A stretch of 35,940 nucleotides of DNA from an uncultured Pseudomonadota bacterium (GTDB lineage Bacteria > Myxococcota_A > Bradymonadia > Bradymonadales > Bradymonadaceae). The stretch is taken from positions 1 to 35,940 of the forward strand of contig CATLTV010000033.1 of assembly GCA_950059285.1 (NCBI GenBank), in the 5' to 3' direction. A program made the translations under genes and the position numbers. How positions within the stretch are numbered: the first letter of the stretch is position 1; each line of letters opens with the position of its first letter. Positions 25,331-32,829 of this stretch are shown piece after piece. The notes under the pieces were generated by a model. The model searched no databases. It was given only the letters and a program-made list of their open reading frames with translations, and had not been told where the DNA came from.

Positions 25331-26329
25331 TCACTCCTCTTCCTCGTCTTCATCCTGGTCCAGACGTGCGACATTAACAATCGCATCCCCTTGATACACA
25401 AGGGGATTTAGCGCATGACCAATAATCACACCATAACGTGTGGACTTCACCTTCACGGTATTGTTGCCAAGGATATCCTCGATCGCGCCAAGCTCCTCGC
25501 CTTTCTCCACAATATCACCCATGTGACGAAACAGACGTAACACACCCGCTCGACGAGCTCTGATCCACGAGGTCTTGCCCACAAACATTGAGTTCGCATG
25601 AATCTGTGGACGATCATATTCACGCATCTTCAAGTAGTGGAGCACCCTCAATATCCCCTCTCTCCCTACCTCGATGACTTGTTCGTTCAGACGCATGGAC
25701 TCGCCGCCTTCAAAGAGCAACACCTTTTTGCCAAGCTTGGTCGCCGCCTTGCGCAACGTCCCCTCCCGATTTCGACTGTGCATCATGACAGGCGCGGCAA
25801 ATGCTCTGGCCAGTTCAAAGGTCTCCTTGTCACGCATGTTGCCACGAATTTGCGGCAAATTCGTGCGGTTATCCGAGCCTGTATGTAAATCAATGCCCAG
25901 ATCACAGCGTGAGACGATCTCCTCCATAAACAGATGCGCCACTCGTGAGGCCAGAGATCCTTTCTCCCTACCTGGAAAACTACGATTCAGATCACGACGA
26001 TCTGGGGTGTAACGTGACTCGTTTAAAAAACCAAACAGGTTGACTACAGGAACTGCGATCAGGGTGCCATGAAACTCCCTGGGATCAATGCGCTCCAGAA
26101 CGCTCCTGACAATCTCCACACCATTTAACTCGTCGCCGTGCAAAGCAGCGCTCAACCATATCGATGGCCCTGGTTTTACGCCGCGCACAACCACCACAGG
26201 TAAACCAACTTCAGTGCCCGTGGGCAAACGACTCATGGGTAAATTAAACCTCGCTCGCGTACCTGGCTTGACCTCTGCTCCTCCAAATGAAATCGGCCCC
26301 CATGACTCTGCTGCATCCTCTTGCGTCAC
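25331..26329 (-). CDS. Succinylglutamate desuccinylase/aspartoacylase-family protein
   Basis: This 332-residue zinc carboxypeptidase-like protein of the AstE/AspA family has zinc ligands in HGDE (H64, E67) and DLHTG (H149), the substrate-binding RRDLNRSFPG (111-120) and a late FEGG with the likely catalytic Glu. A C-terminal beta-rich domain (about 240-320) follows, then an Asp/Glu-rich end. Family members hydrolyse N-acyl amino acids; this subgroup often lies beside RimK-type ligases elsewhere, but none is here. The start is GTG with AAGGA seven bases upstream. It is divergent from deoC with a 141-bp gap. Confidence 0.88.
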   Translation of the reverse strand: MTQEDAAESWGPISFGGAEVKPGTRARFNLPMSRLPTGTEVGLPVVVVRGVKPGPSIWLSAALHGDELNGVEIVRSVLERIDPREFHGTLIAVPVVNLFGFLNESRYTPDRRDLNRSFPGREKGSLASRVAHLFMEEIVSRCDLGIDLHTGSDNRTNLPQIRGNMRDKETFELARAFAAPVMMHSRNREGTLRKAATKLGKKVLLFEGGESMRLNEQVIEVGREGILRVLHYLKMREYDRPQIHANSMFVGKTSWIRARRAGVLRLFRHMGDIVEKGEELGAIEDILGNNTVKVKSTRYGVIIGHALNPLVYQGDAIVNVARLDQDEDEEEE

Positions 26330-26470
26330 CTTACTATCCTTGTTGCGTTTGTTTGTGTACAGTGTCCTCCAAAAGACTCGACACTTTTACCATAAAGTCG
26401 TCACAAAAATACACTGTCGAGGTGATCAAGGCTCACCCTTACAACCTCATCAGCCCACGGAGAACACACC

Positions 26471-27244
26471 ATGCATACCACACAGCCATTCTCAACAAGC
26501 AGCTCTCGCACAGGCATGAAACCCAAAAAAGAAACAGGGCTTGGACCTGTAACAAACACCTTATCTCCAAAGGAGATAGCACACTACATTGACCACACCA
26601 TACTCAAGGCAGATGCCACGCGTGATGAGATCGCAAAGCTCTGTGATGAAGCAAAAACGCACCAGTTCTTCAGTGTTTGTGTTAACGCCGCCAATGTCGC
26701 CATGGCCAAGGAATTTGTCCTCGGATCAGATGTGCGCGTCTGCGCTGTCGTGGGATTTCCTCTGGGCGCTACAACACCACAGGTCAAGGCATTTGAAACA
26801 CACGAAGCTGTCCGTGCAGGTGCCGAAGAGGTCGACATGGTCATCAATGTTGGTGCGCTCAAATCAGGTGACTTTGAACTCGTCGCTCAGGATATTCAGG
26901 CCGTCGTGGACGCGGCCCATGGTAAACTCGTCAAGGTCATCCTTGAGTGTGCCCTGCTTACCCCTGAACAAATCACCATCGCAAGCTCTCTGGCCAAAGG
27001 TGCTGGTGCTGACTTCGTCAAGACATCCACAGGCTTTGGTCCTGGTGGAGCCACCACTCAAGACGTCGAGTTGATGCGCTCCATCGTCGGCGACGACATG
27101 GGCGTCAAAGCAAGCGGTGGTATCCGCGATTACGACACCGCCATGGCCATGATCAAGGCAGGTGCAAACCGTCTTGGCTGTTCTTCGGGTGTCAAAATCG
27201 TCTCTGGTGAAGACAATTCAAACCAGAGCGACTCAACTTACTAG
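26471..27244 (+). CDS. deoC: Deoxyribose-phosphate aldolase
   Basis: This class I aldolase of 257 residues cleaves 2-deoxyribose 5-phosphate to glyceraldehyde 3-phosphate and acetaldehyde. Catalytic residues are visible: Schiff-base K184 in VKTSTGF, K213 in VKASGG and D122 in EEVDMVIN. The TIM-barrel pattern is complete (IDHTIL, VCVNAANV, VVGFPLGA). GGAG stands eight bases before the ATG at 26471; the first 30 residues are an extension without clear structure, and M16 is an alternative start. It heads a three-gene plus-strand run with the acyl-CoA-synthetase-like and zinc-ribbon genes. Confidence 0.95.
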   Translation: MHTTQPFSTSSSRTGMKPKKETGLGPVTNTLSPKEIAHYIDHTILKADATRDEIAKLCDEAKTHQFFSVCVNAANVAMAKEFVLGSDVRVCAVVGFPLGATTPQVKAFETHEAVRAGAEEVDMVINVGALKSGDFELVAQDIQAVVDAAHGKLVKVILECALLTPEQITIASSLAKGAGADFVKTSTGFGPGGATTQDVELMRSIVGDDMGVKASGGIRDYDTAMAMIKAGANRLGCSSGVKIVSGEDNSNQSDSTY

Positions 27245-27287
27245 TTAGAACACATTTCACAACCACCCCGATCCAGGAGACCCCATC

Positions 27288-28658
27288 ATGCGCAACTTTC
27301 CCATGCACTTCTGGCGACAGTTCATTCAACACAAGGACCTCATCGCGTTACGCTCCGAACATGCCACGGAGCAGACCGAAATCAACTTCGCGACATGGGG
27401 CAAAACACTACAACGTGTAGCGATTGCCCTTATGGAACAAGGGCTTGAACAGGGCTCACGTGTAGGTCTTGTGGCCGATGCATCCTTTGAATGGTTCACA
27501 CTTGCCATGGCTACATGGCTCGCGGGTGGTTGTGTCGTCCCCATCAGACATGACCTTGAAAGACGCCCCACGCTGCGCGCGCTCGCGCGCAGTGGGTGCG
27601 ATCTTATCGCCATCTCCACCACAAAAAAACTGGATCAACTTCGTGGCCAGGGACAGCTCCCCGATCACCTCAAATGGTTTGTACTCCATCAGCAAGACAA
27701 CCTCCCCTCCACAGAACGTATCACCTCCTGGAAAGACCTGCTTGAGCAGGGCCGCTTCAGGGAGTTGCGTGGCGGAGACAAGCAACTTGCCAAGCGCATG
27801 TACGACGCGCCCACCACAAACCCCACCTTGATCCTCTTTGATCCCGAGCACACAGAAGACCCTCATGGGGCGTTCTTCTCAGGCGAGCAACTTGCACATT
27901 ATCTTGATGCGCTGGGTCAGGATCTTCGTTTTGATGCGCAGGAAACTCTGGCTCTGGCGATGAACCCCGGCTGGTTCCACGCCCTTCTTCTTGGCGTTTC
28001 CGCGCTCCTTCAAGGACATACGCTCTGTGTCGAGCCATCAGGACAACACACCATTGATGCGCTCCCAACACACCATCCCACCAAGCTGCTTGTGCACACC
28101 GACTACCTTGAGCAAAAAGGGCAGGCATTAAGGGAAATTCTTGAAAAACAACCCGATATCTTACAAAAAATTGAAGAAGCCCCCACACAAGAGGCAAAAA
28201 AATTCAGCCTGCTTGGCGCGTTAAACACGCTTGGAAAACAAGCTGCTCTCAACTCTCTCTACGAACCAATCCGCAAAGAGCTTGGCAAAAACCTGAATCA
28301 AATCTTCAAGGTTGGCCCGTCACTCTCGGAAGGTGTTGTTGAACTGTTTGAAAAGCTTGATATTGAAGTCCTCTCACTTCATGGTTACCCAGAGGTTGGA
28401 CTCACACATATGGAGCGACCAGGCACCACAAAAAAAGGCTCCGTGGGACGTCCTGTACTTGGCGTCAGCGCACGTATTGAAGGCTCAAAGCAAGAAGAAG
28501 ATCAGGGACAACTCCTGATCAAGACCTCATTCTCCATGCTCGGTTACTGGGATGGATCAGGGCCTCGCACCATTCAGGATGAGTGGCTTCACACCACACA
28601 ACAAGCCTACATTAAATCTGGATTCCTCTACCTTGTTCAGGATGATTCCACACCATGA
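27288..28658 (+). CDS. Degenerate, truncated acyl-CoA synthetase-like protein
   Basis: The 456-residue protein aligns in outline with long-chain acyl-CoA synthetases (FadD15/LACS type), including the helical insert near 275-340 followed by KVGPSLSEGV. Key adenylation motifs have decayed: the phosphate loop TSGTTGxPK is replaced by LFDPEHTEDPHGAFFS (182-197), the YGxTE motif by HGYPEVGLT (365-373), and the TGD of A7 by HTTQ (435-438). It ends at the hinge, so the C-terminal subdomain with the catalytic lysine is absent. The frame is intact and the neighbours are tight, so it is probably a maintained pseudoenzyme or a regulator, not a fresh pseudogene. Confidence 0.75.
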   Translation: MRNFPMHFWRQFIQHKDLIALRSEHATEQTEINFATWGKTLQRVAIALMEQGLEQGSRVGLVADASFEWFTLAMATWLAGGCVVPIRHDLERRPTLRALARSGCDLIAISTTKKLDQLRGQGQLPDHLKWFVLHQQDNLPSTERITSWKDLLEQGRFRELRGGDKQLAKRMYDAPTTNPTLILFDPEHTEDPHGAFFSGEQLAHYLDALGQDLRFDAQETLALAMNPGWFHALLLGVSALLQGHTLCVEPSGQHTIDALPTHHPTKLLVHTDYLEQKGQALREILEKQPDILQKIEEAPTQEAKKFSLLGALNTLGKQAALNSLYEPIRKELGKNLNQIFKVGPSLSEGVVELFEKLDIEVLSLHGYPEVGLTHMERPGTTKKGSVGRPVLGVSARIEGSKQEEDQGQLLIKTSFSMLGYWDGSGPRTIQDEWLHTTQQAYIKSGFLYLVQDDSTP

Positions 28659-29056
28659 CACAGGACTCGCCACAGAATCACAACACCCCTGCCATGATAC
28701 CCGAACAAACCGCACACATCCTTGAGAAAGCCAAAAAGGATGCCGAGGTTTTCCTTCGCGATGAATGGCAGGCACGGCAACGTGAGGTCTTATTTGGCCC
28801 AGGTGGACTGCTGATCATTGGCGCGCTCCTGTCTATCTGCGTTGGTCCGATCTTTGACCTCGACATCACCACGCTCGCAATCGGAGTCGGAGGTATTATC
28901 CTTGCGTCGATGGTGTGGACCGCGCTCAGATGGCGCTGCCCACGCTGTGAAAAGATCCCCCTGCAACATGTCACACTGCTTGTACACAAGGTCTACACCC
29001 CCACATCCTGTCCTCACTGTGGGCTCCCCCTGATGGAAGATGAGAGCGCGTCATAA
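28655..29056 (+). CDS. Two-helix membrane protein with C-terminal zinc ribbon
   Basis: The 133-residue protein has an N-terminal amphipathic helical stretch (about 16-45), two membrane helices (about 48-66 and 71-92) and a cytosolic zinc ribbon made by CPRC (C95, C98) and CPHC (C119, C122). Its ATG overlaps the stop of the synthetase-like gene by 4 bp (ATGA), which implies translational coupling and a shared role. Its stop lies in the base of the hairpin at 29053. No named family is recognised. Confidence 0.8.
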   Translation: MTQDSPQNHNTPAMIPEQTAHILEKAKKDAEVFLRDEWQARQREVLFGPGGLLIIGALLSICVGPIFDLDITTLAIGVGGIILASMVWTALRWRCPRCEKIPLQHVTLLVHKVYTPTSCPHCGLPLMEDESAS

Positions 29057-29100
29057 AAAAGAGGGCTGATTTGTTTTCACAAATCAGCCCTCTTTTTTAT
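29053..29100. terminator. Hairpin with 21-bp arms between convergent genes
   Basis: Arms 29053-29073 and 29080-29100 pair perfectly around a 6-nt loop TTTTCA. The base has A6 and T6 tracts and a GAGGGCTG core, so it reads as an intrinsic terminator on both strands. The left arm includes the TAA stop of the zinc-ribbon gene. Confidence 0.9.
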
Positions 29101-29136
29101 CTTATTTTTGATCGTTGGAGCGTTGTGCTCCTGTGC

Positions 29137-29265
29137 TCATGCAAGTTGCTTGAGCACCATGATCAATGCGGTCACACCGAAGCAGATTGCCACTGTGAGG
29201 ATAGGCACCCAGGGAGCCTGGTGTACTGCTGGATCGTCATGTCCGTGATCGTGATGGTCTGCCAT
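29137..29265 (-). CDS. 42-residue His-rich single-pass membrane protein
   Basis: The reverse strand from 29265 reads ATG and gives MADHHDHGHDDPAVHQAPW, then one hydrophobic helix (about 20-38) and KQLA before a TGA. CGGAG lies about seven bases upstream, a good ribosome-binding site. Five His and four Asp fall within the first 15 residues. The C-terminal Lys suggests the His-rich end faces the periplasm. It resembles the tail of the 81-residue protein at 20883 in style. Small membrane subunits of respiratory complexes can look like this, but no family is recognised. Confidence 0.7.
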   Translation of the reverse strand: MADHHDHGHDDPAVHQAPWVPILTVAICFGVTALIMVLKQLA

Positions 29266-29491
29266 CGTTATACTCCGTAAATGAATGTATCAACCAGTAA
29301 ACGCCCTTATGACAAGGGCCGTAAAACCTCAAATCCTGTTCTGCATCGCAGGATAACCAATGATCCTGCTGATGAGAAGTGTGCACGCACCATGAACATG
29401 AAATTCCTGGCGCGGCGCTGGCAGGAATGATGCTCAATCATCGTCCACTTGTAAAGATGCGATTTCCAATCTTCAGGTTCTCACTGAAAAA

Positions 29492-31111
29492 TCAACGCTT
29501 CTTCTCTCGACCATAACGCTCCAACAGAGGCAAGCGGTTGGCCTTGATGTCGTACTTCTTCTGCCACAAGGAGAAGTTGAGGTCCAGTATTCTCCCCTCC
29601 AGAGAGGTGAGAAACTGCTCCCTGTACGTGGCATAAGATTTTGAAAAATTTTCCATATCTGGGCGCTCTCTTTCGACCAATTTACCAATCCAAATATACT
29701 GATCCACGCCCACACCTTTGGACATCACGTCACCTTTGTCCTTGAGCTTAAATACCTGCTCAAGGAGCTCAGGCGAGGTGCCAACAGAGATGATGAACCC
29801 CTCGGGATGACGTTCAATCCATGGGCTTTCGCTGACTTTGACACGCACATCACGGGGCAACTCCGCCTTGATTTTGCGCGTCAACGCATCAGCAGAGACT
29901 GTGGGCTTGCTTGACTCAAGCAGTGTCTTTGCCTGTTTCACAGCAGCGTTCACAGACGACACCGACCGGGTCTGACGCATAAGTTCCGCAGCGATCTCGC
30001 GCTTGATGGAGCGCGTCAACTCAAGAGGTCTTTCGCCAAACTTCTCGCGGGCGATCCAGAGATAATTTCCACGTGGAGCCCCCACAGATACGCCTTGCTC
30101 ACCAGGCTTTGCGCGAAAGAGCGCGCTGTCTTCTTTCATGATCACGGTTTGTTCCGTGTGCACTTCAAGCTTGTTTTGGGCGGCGACCTGTTCAAGCGTC
30201 TTACCCTCCTTGAGCTGTAGAGCAGCATCCTTCAGGACACGTACAGCCTCGTGTTGAGGCAACGTGGGAGGAGCCATAAGCAGGTCAGCTAACATATGCG
30301 CGGGCGCTCTGAAACGACGGGGATTTTGCTCAAAAAACGTGCGTATTTTCTTTTGATTTTCAGGCTCTTTGAGAAATGCATCGATCTCGCTGGATTGTGG
30401 CACATTAAAGAACCTGACCCAGAGCATTTTTGCGCGATCATGAGCCTGAATATAGGCATCCTGAACCTGTTGACGCGAGACTTCATCAGGGAGCGCCTGC
30501 TCAAGCTTTTTGCGCAGCACCATATCGCGCGCGACCTGATACACATCCAGAGGCTCAAGCCCAAGCTCTTTGAGTGAAATGTTGAATGTGTCCTTGTTTT
30601 GAGCAAGTTCGGGAGGCAAGAGGTTGGCATCCACAGTCTCAGGAGCAAATCGACGCAGGCGCTCGTGATCAAGGATTTGAGCAGTGACCTCTGTCAAGGA
30701 AGCGTCAATTTGACGCGCCTTGGCCTCCAACTCTACGAGCCTGGTCTCTACCATGCTCTTGAGGATGGTCTGCTGAAACATGGGCTTCTTGAGTTGCGCA
30801 GGTCCAACGCCACGCACACCTTTTTCAAGCACATCATCAGGCGCAAACAGAATGGTGCGGCGCACCGCCTGATCAAAGTCACCGAGCGTCAATGTAAGCT
30901 CGCTGTGATTGGAAGAGACGAGCACATCCTCATCAGATGGCGATTTCTTTGCAGGTTTCAAAGAAGCGGCATCAGCAACAGAATCACTTGACATATCAGC
31001 AACTTGAAGCACATCATCCTGAGATTGTTGTTCAGGAGACCTCTCACATGCAGACACAAGGAGGAGGAGGATGGTGGTCAAAATTTTCAGGGGAGTACCA
31101 GTGGGGTTCAT
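29492..31111 (-). CDS. SurA/PpiC-like periplasmic peptidyl-prolyl isomerase lipoprotein
   Basis: With the ATG at 31111 the product is 539 residues and begins with a signal ending in lipobox L-V-S-A-C (Cys22). An upstream reading to 31252 adds a non-signal leader. The N-terminal helical region (about 70-235) and the following F.....P.RFRAP.HMLADLLMAPP segment (from about 260) resemble the SurA/parvulin chaperone layout, with one parvulin-like domain (about 262-363) and a more divergent C-terminal region. Its likely role is folding of outer-membrane or secreted proteins. Parvulin catalytic residues are not clearly conserved, so it may act as a chaperone only. Confidence 0.75.
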   Translation of the reverse strand: MNPTGTPLKILTTILLLLVSACERSPEQQSQDDVLQVADMSSDSVADAASLKPAKKSPSDEDVLVSSNHSELTLTLGDFDQAVRRTILFAPDDVLEKGVRGVGPAQLKKPMFQQTILKSMVETRLVELEAKARQIDASLTEVTAQILDHERLRRFAPETVDANLLPPELAQNKDTFNISLKELGLEPLDVYQVARDMVLRKKLEQALPDEVSRQQVQDAYIQAHDRAKMLWVRFFNVPQSSEIDAFLKEPENQKKIRTFFEQNPRRFRAPAHMLADLLMAPPTLPQHEAVRVLKDAALQLKEGKTLEQVAAQNKLEVHTEQTVIMKEDSALFRAKPGEQGVSVGAPRGNYLWIAREKFGERPLELTRSIKREIAAELMRQTRSVSSVNAAVKQAKTLLESSKPTVSADALTRKIKAELPRDVRVKVSESPWIERHPEGFIISVGTSPELLEQVFKLKDKGDVMSKGVGVDQYIWIGKLVERERPDMENFSKSYATYREQFLTSLEGRILDLNFSLWQKKYDIKANRLPLLERYGREKKR

Positions 31112-31466
31112 CTCATAACCACAATGAAAAGAGTAGAAAAAGGCTTGTCTCATGCGGGGCGCTCTGTTAGGAGTGTCCGCTGCGATTTGCGGCATCATGC
31201 TCGCCGATCGAGACAATGACGTGAAACGGTTCACGTTGATGTGATAGAACATAGAAAAAACATCGTGACAACAAGCACATATGGAGCAACACGGTGTCGG
31301 GGAGTGGTCATCCCGCCCCTCTTCACAGCAAGGTCCATGGACATGGCGAAGGTCACGTGAACACGTTCTATCGCACTACACCAACATTGAAGTGTACGCA
31401 AACCACAGCGCCTTGGGCGAATTAATTTGTAGATTTGCATACACCCAGACACAAGAGAGAAACATC
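31112..31466. promoter_or_regulatory. 355-bp divergent promoter region with operator-like palindromes
   Basis: Between the SurA-like gene (minus) and the small basic protein gene (plus) are ACGTGAAACGGTTCACGT at 31219-31236 (7-bp arms, 4-nt spacer) and a related CACGTGAACACGTTC at 31354-31368, which also carries ACGTGAA. A separate palindrome GTCCATGGAC sits at 31333-31342. The repeated ACGTGAA element suggests a shared regulator. No gene is supported here. Confidence 0.35.
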
Positions 31467-31793
31467 ATGGCAAAGTTAAGCCCACACCAGCTCGTCAAGT
31501 CCAAGCACGGAAGCAAAGCAAAGCTTGCAGACAAAGTGCTTGAATTCCTCACCGCTCCAGAAGGCGAAGATCAGGCTGACTTCGACGCACGCATCCGCGG
31601 ACTCTCCAACGCCAAGCTTCAGCGTCTCTTCGTTGCTCACGAGCGCGTTGAGAACGACTTCGGTGGCAAGGACGCTCTCGTTGAGAAGATCGTCAGCGCC
31701 AAGTTCTCTGGCGGAAACGCTCCTTACGCGACAAAGATCTCCACATTCTCCGAGCCTCGTCTTCTCGACCTCGCTCGTCAGGTTGGTCTGTAA
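31467..31793 (+). CDS. Small basic protein of unknown function, probably highly expressed
   Basis: The 108-residue soluble protein starts at the ATG at 31467 with AGAGA upstream; a longer reading from 31281 is implausible. It is Lys-rich at the N-terminus (VKSKHGSKAKLADKV), helical, and has a repeated LSNAKLQRLF / FSEPRLLDLARQ style. Codon use is strikingly selective (GCT, CGT, CTC, GTT, AAC, TTC), unlike neighbouring genes, which suggests strong expression. A 56-bp hairpin follows. No family is recognised; a nucleoid or translation-associated role is only a guess. Confidence 0.75.
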   Translation: MAKLSPHQLVKSKHGSKAKLADKVLEFLTAPEGEDQADFDARIRGLSNAKLQRLFVAHERVENDFGGKDALVEKIVSAKFSGGNAPYATKISTFSEPRLLDLARQVGL

Positions 31794-31829
31794 GATCATC
31801 ACGTCTGGTTGGCGCTAGCTGACACATAA

Positions 31830-31885
31830 AGACGAAAGAAGAGACCCTGCGATGGTTCACCATCGCAGGGTCTCTTCTTTCGTCT
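31830..31885. terminator. Long hairpin after the small basic protein gene
   Basis: Arms of 27 bp (31830-31856 and 31859-31885) pair perfectly around a 2-nt loop TC. The base is AGACGAAAGAAGAGA and the right arm is TCTCTTCTTTCGTCT. It lies 37 bp past the stop and should end the transcript before carD. Unlike most of the others it is not between convergent genes. Confidence 0.85.
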
Positions 31886-32227
31886 CTGTCACATTCTGAC
31901 ATGAAGTTCGCATGAAATCCGTAACATGACCTTGTCACCATCAGGTGTTGAGCTTAGAATCAGATGTCGTATGTCGTCTGCGCCAGAGTCAGGGACCAAG
32001 TCACGTCAAGGACAACGCCCAACTCCACCAGACAAACAGTAAAGATCGTCTTTGCGAATCAGGATTCGCCGTTGTAAGATAGGGTGCTTGTTTTTGAGTA
32101 TACAAAGACACGTCCAATGCGCACACAAACCAAAGTGTGACGATACATACATACAGAATTTATCCACAAAACCCGCGGACACTACTTCCCAGGTGTCCCA
32201 TAACACAAAAACTATTCAAGGAGTTAC
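31886..32227. other. 342-bp leader region upstream of carD
   Basis: This follows the hairpin and precedes carD on the same strand, so it must contain the carD promoter and leader. It holds a 7-bp hairpin with a 2-nt loop, GCGAATCAGGATTCGC, at 32054-32069. I see no small gene, tRNA or recognisable riboswitch. Confidence 0.5.
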
Positions 32228-32719
32228 ATGACTACGCGGTTTGATGTCGGAGATAGAGCCGTCTACCCTGCCCAAGGTGTCGCGGAGGTCGTCAGGATTG
32301 AAACCAAGGAGATCATGGGAACCAGCCAAACCTTCTATGTGCTGAGCGTCATGGACTCGGACAAGAAGATCATGATCCCCGTCAACAATGTAGATAACGT
32401 CGGCCTTCGCAGCATCATTAGCAAAGCAGAAGTCGAACAAGTCTATGATATCTTGCGCGAGCGCGATGTTGATCTCAATCAACAGACCTGGAACAGACGT
32501 TACCGAGCTTATGTCGAAAAAATTCAGACAGGCTCACCTTTTGAAATCGCTGAAGTAATGCGTGACTTGAACCTCCTCAAGTTCCACAAAACACTTAGCT
32601 TCGGCGAACGCAAAATGCTTGATACCGCACGCCGATTACTCATCCAGGAAATCGCCGTGGCCAAGGACTCCACTGAAGAAGAGATCCTTGAAGAGCTTGA
32701 GCACATCTTTACCGCTTAA
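32228..32719 (+). CDS. carD: CarD/CdnL-family RNA polymerase-binding regulator
   Basis: The 163-residue protein has an N-terminal Tudor-like RNA-polymerase-interaction domain (about 1-65; F.VGD.AVYPAQGVAEV and the FYVLSVMDSDKKIMIPV segment) and a helical DNA-binding C-terminal domain (about 70-160; NRRYRAYVEKIQTGSPFEIAEVMRDL followed by LSFGERKMLD). The length matches Myxococcus CdnL and mycobacterial CarD, which stabilise open promoter complexes at rRNA and housekeeping promoters. AAGGAG is five bases before the ATG. It ends in a 62-bp palindrome shared with the convergent lipoprotein gene. Confidence 0.95.
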   Translation: MTTRFDVGDRAVYPAQGVAEVVRIETKEIMGTSQTFYVLSVMDSDKKIMIPVNNVDNVGLRSIISKAEVEQVYDILRERDVDLNQQTWNRRYRAYVEKIQTGSPFEIAEVMRDLNLLKFHKTLSFGERKMLDTARRLLIQEIAVAKDSTEEEILEELEHIFTA

Positions 32720-32733
32720 AGCCTCCTATCCAG

Positions 32734-32795
32734 GACAAGAAACGCCAGAGGGGGCGGCCTTACTTGTAAGGCCGCCCCCTCTGGCGTTTCTTGTC
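32734..32795. terminator. 62-bp palindrome between carD and a convergent lipoprotein gene
   Basis: Arms of 30 bp pair perfectly around a TT loop (32764-32765). The base is GGACAAGAAA and the core GAGGGGGCGGCC; the base matches the palindrome at 20801. It is placed to end both convergent transcripts. Confidence 0.88.
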
Positions 32796-32829
32796 TGGCT
32801 CAGCCCCCCACCTGAACCAAACCACTCAC

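Noticed and set aside
31281-31466. N-terminal extension of the small basic protein
   Set aside because: The extra 62 residues are low in helical pattern, cover operator-like palindromes, and the ATG at 31467 has a better ribosome-binding context.
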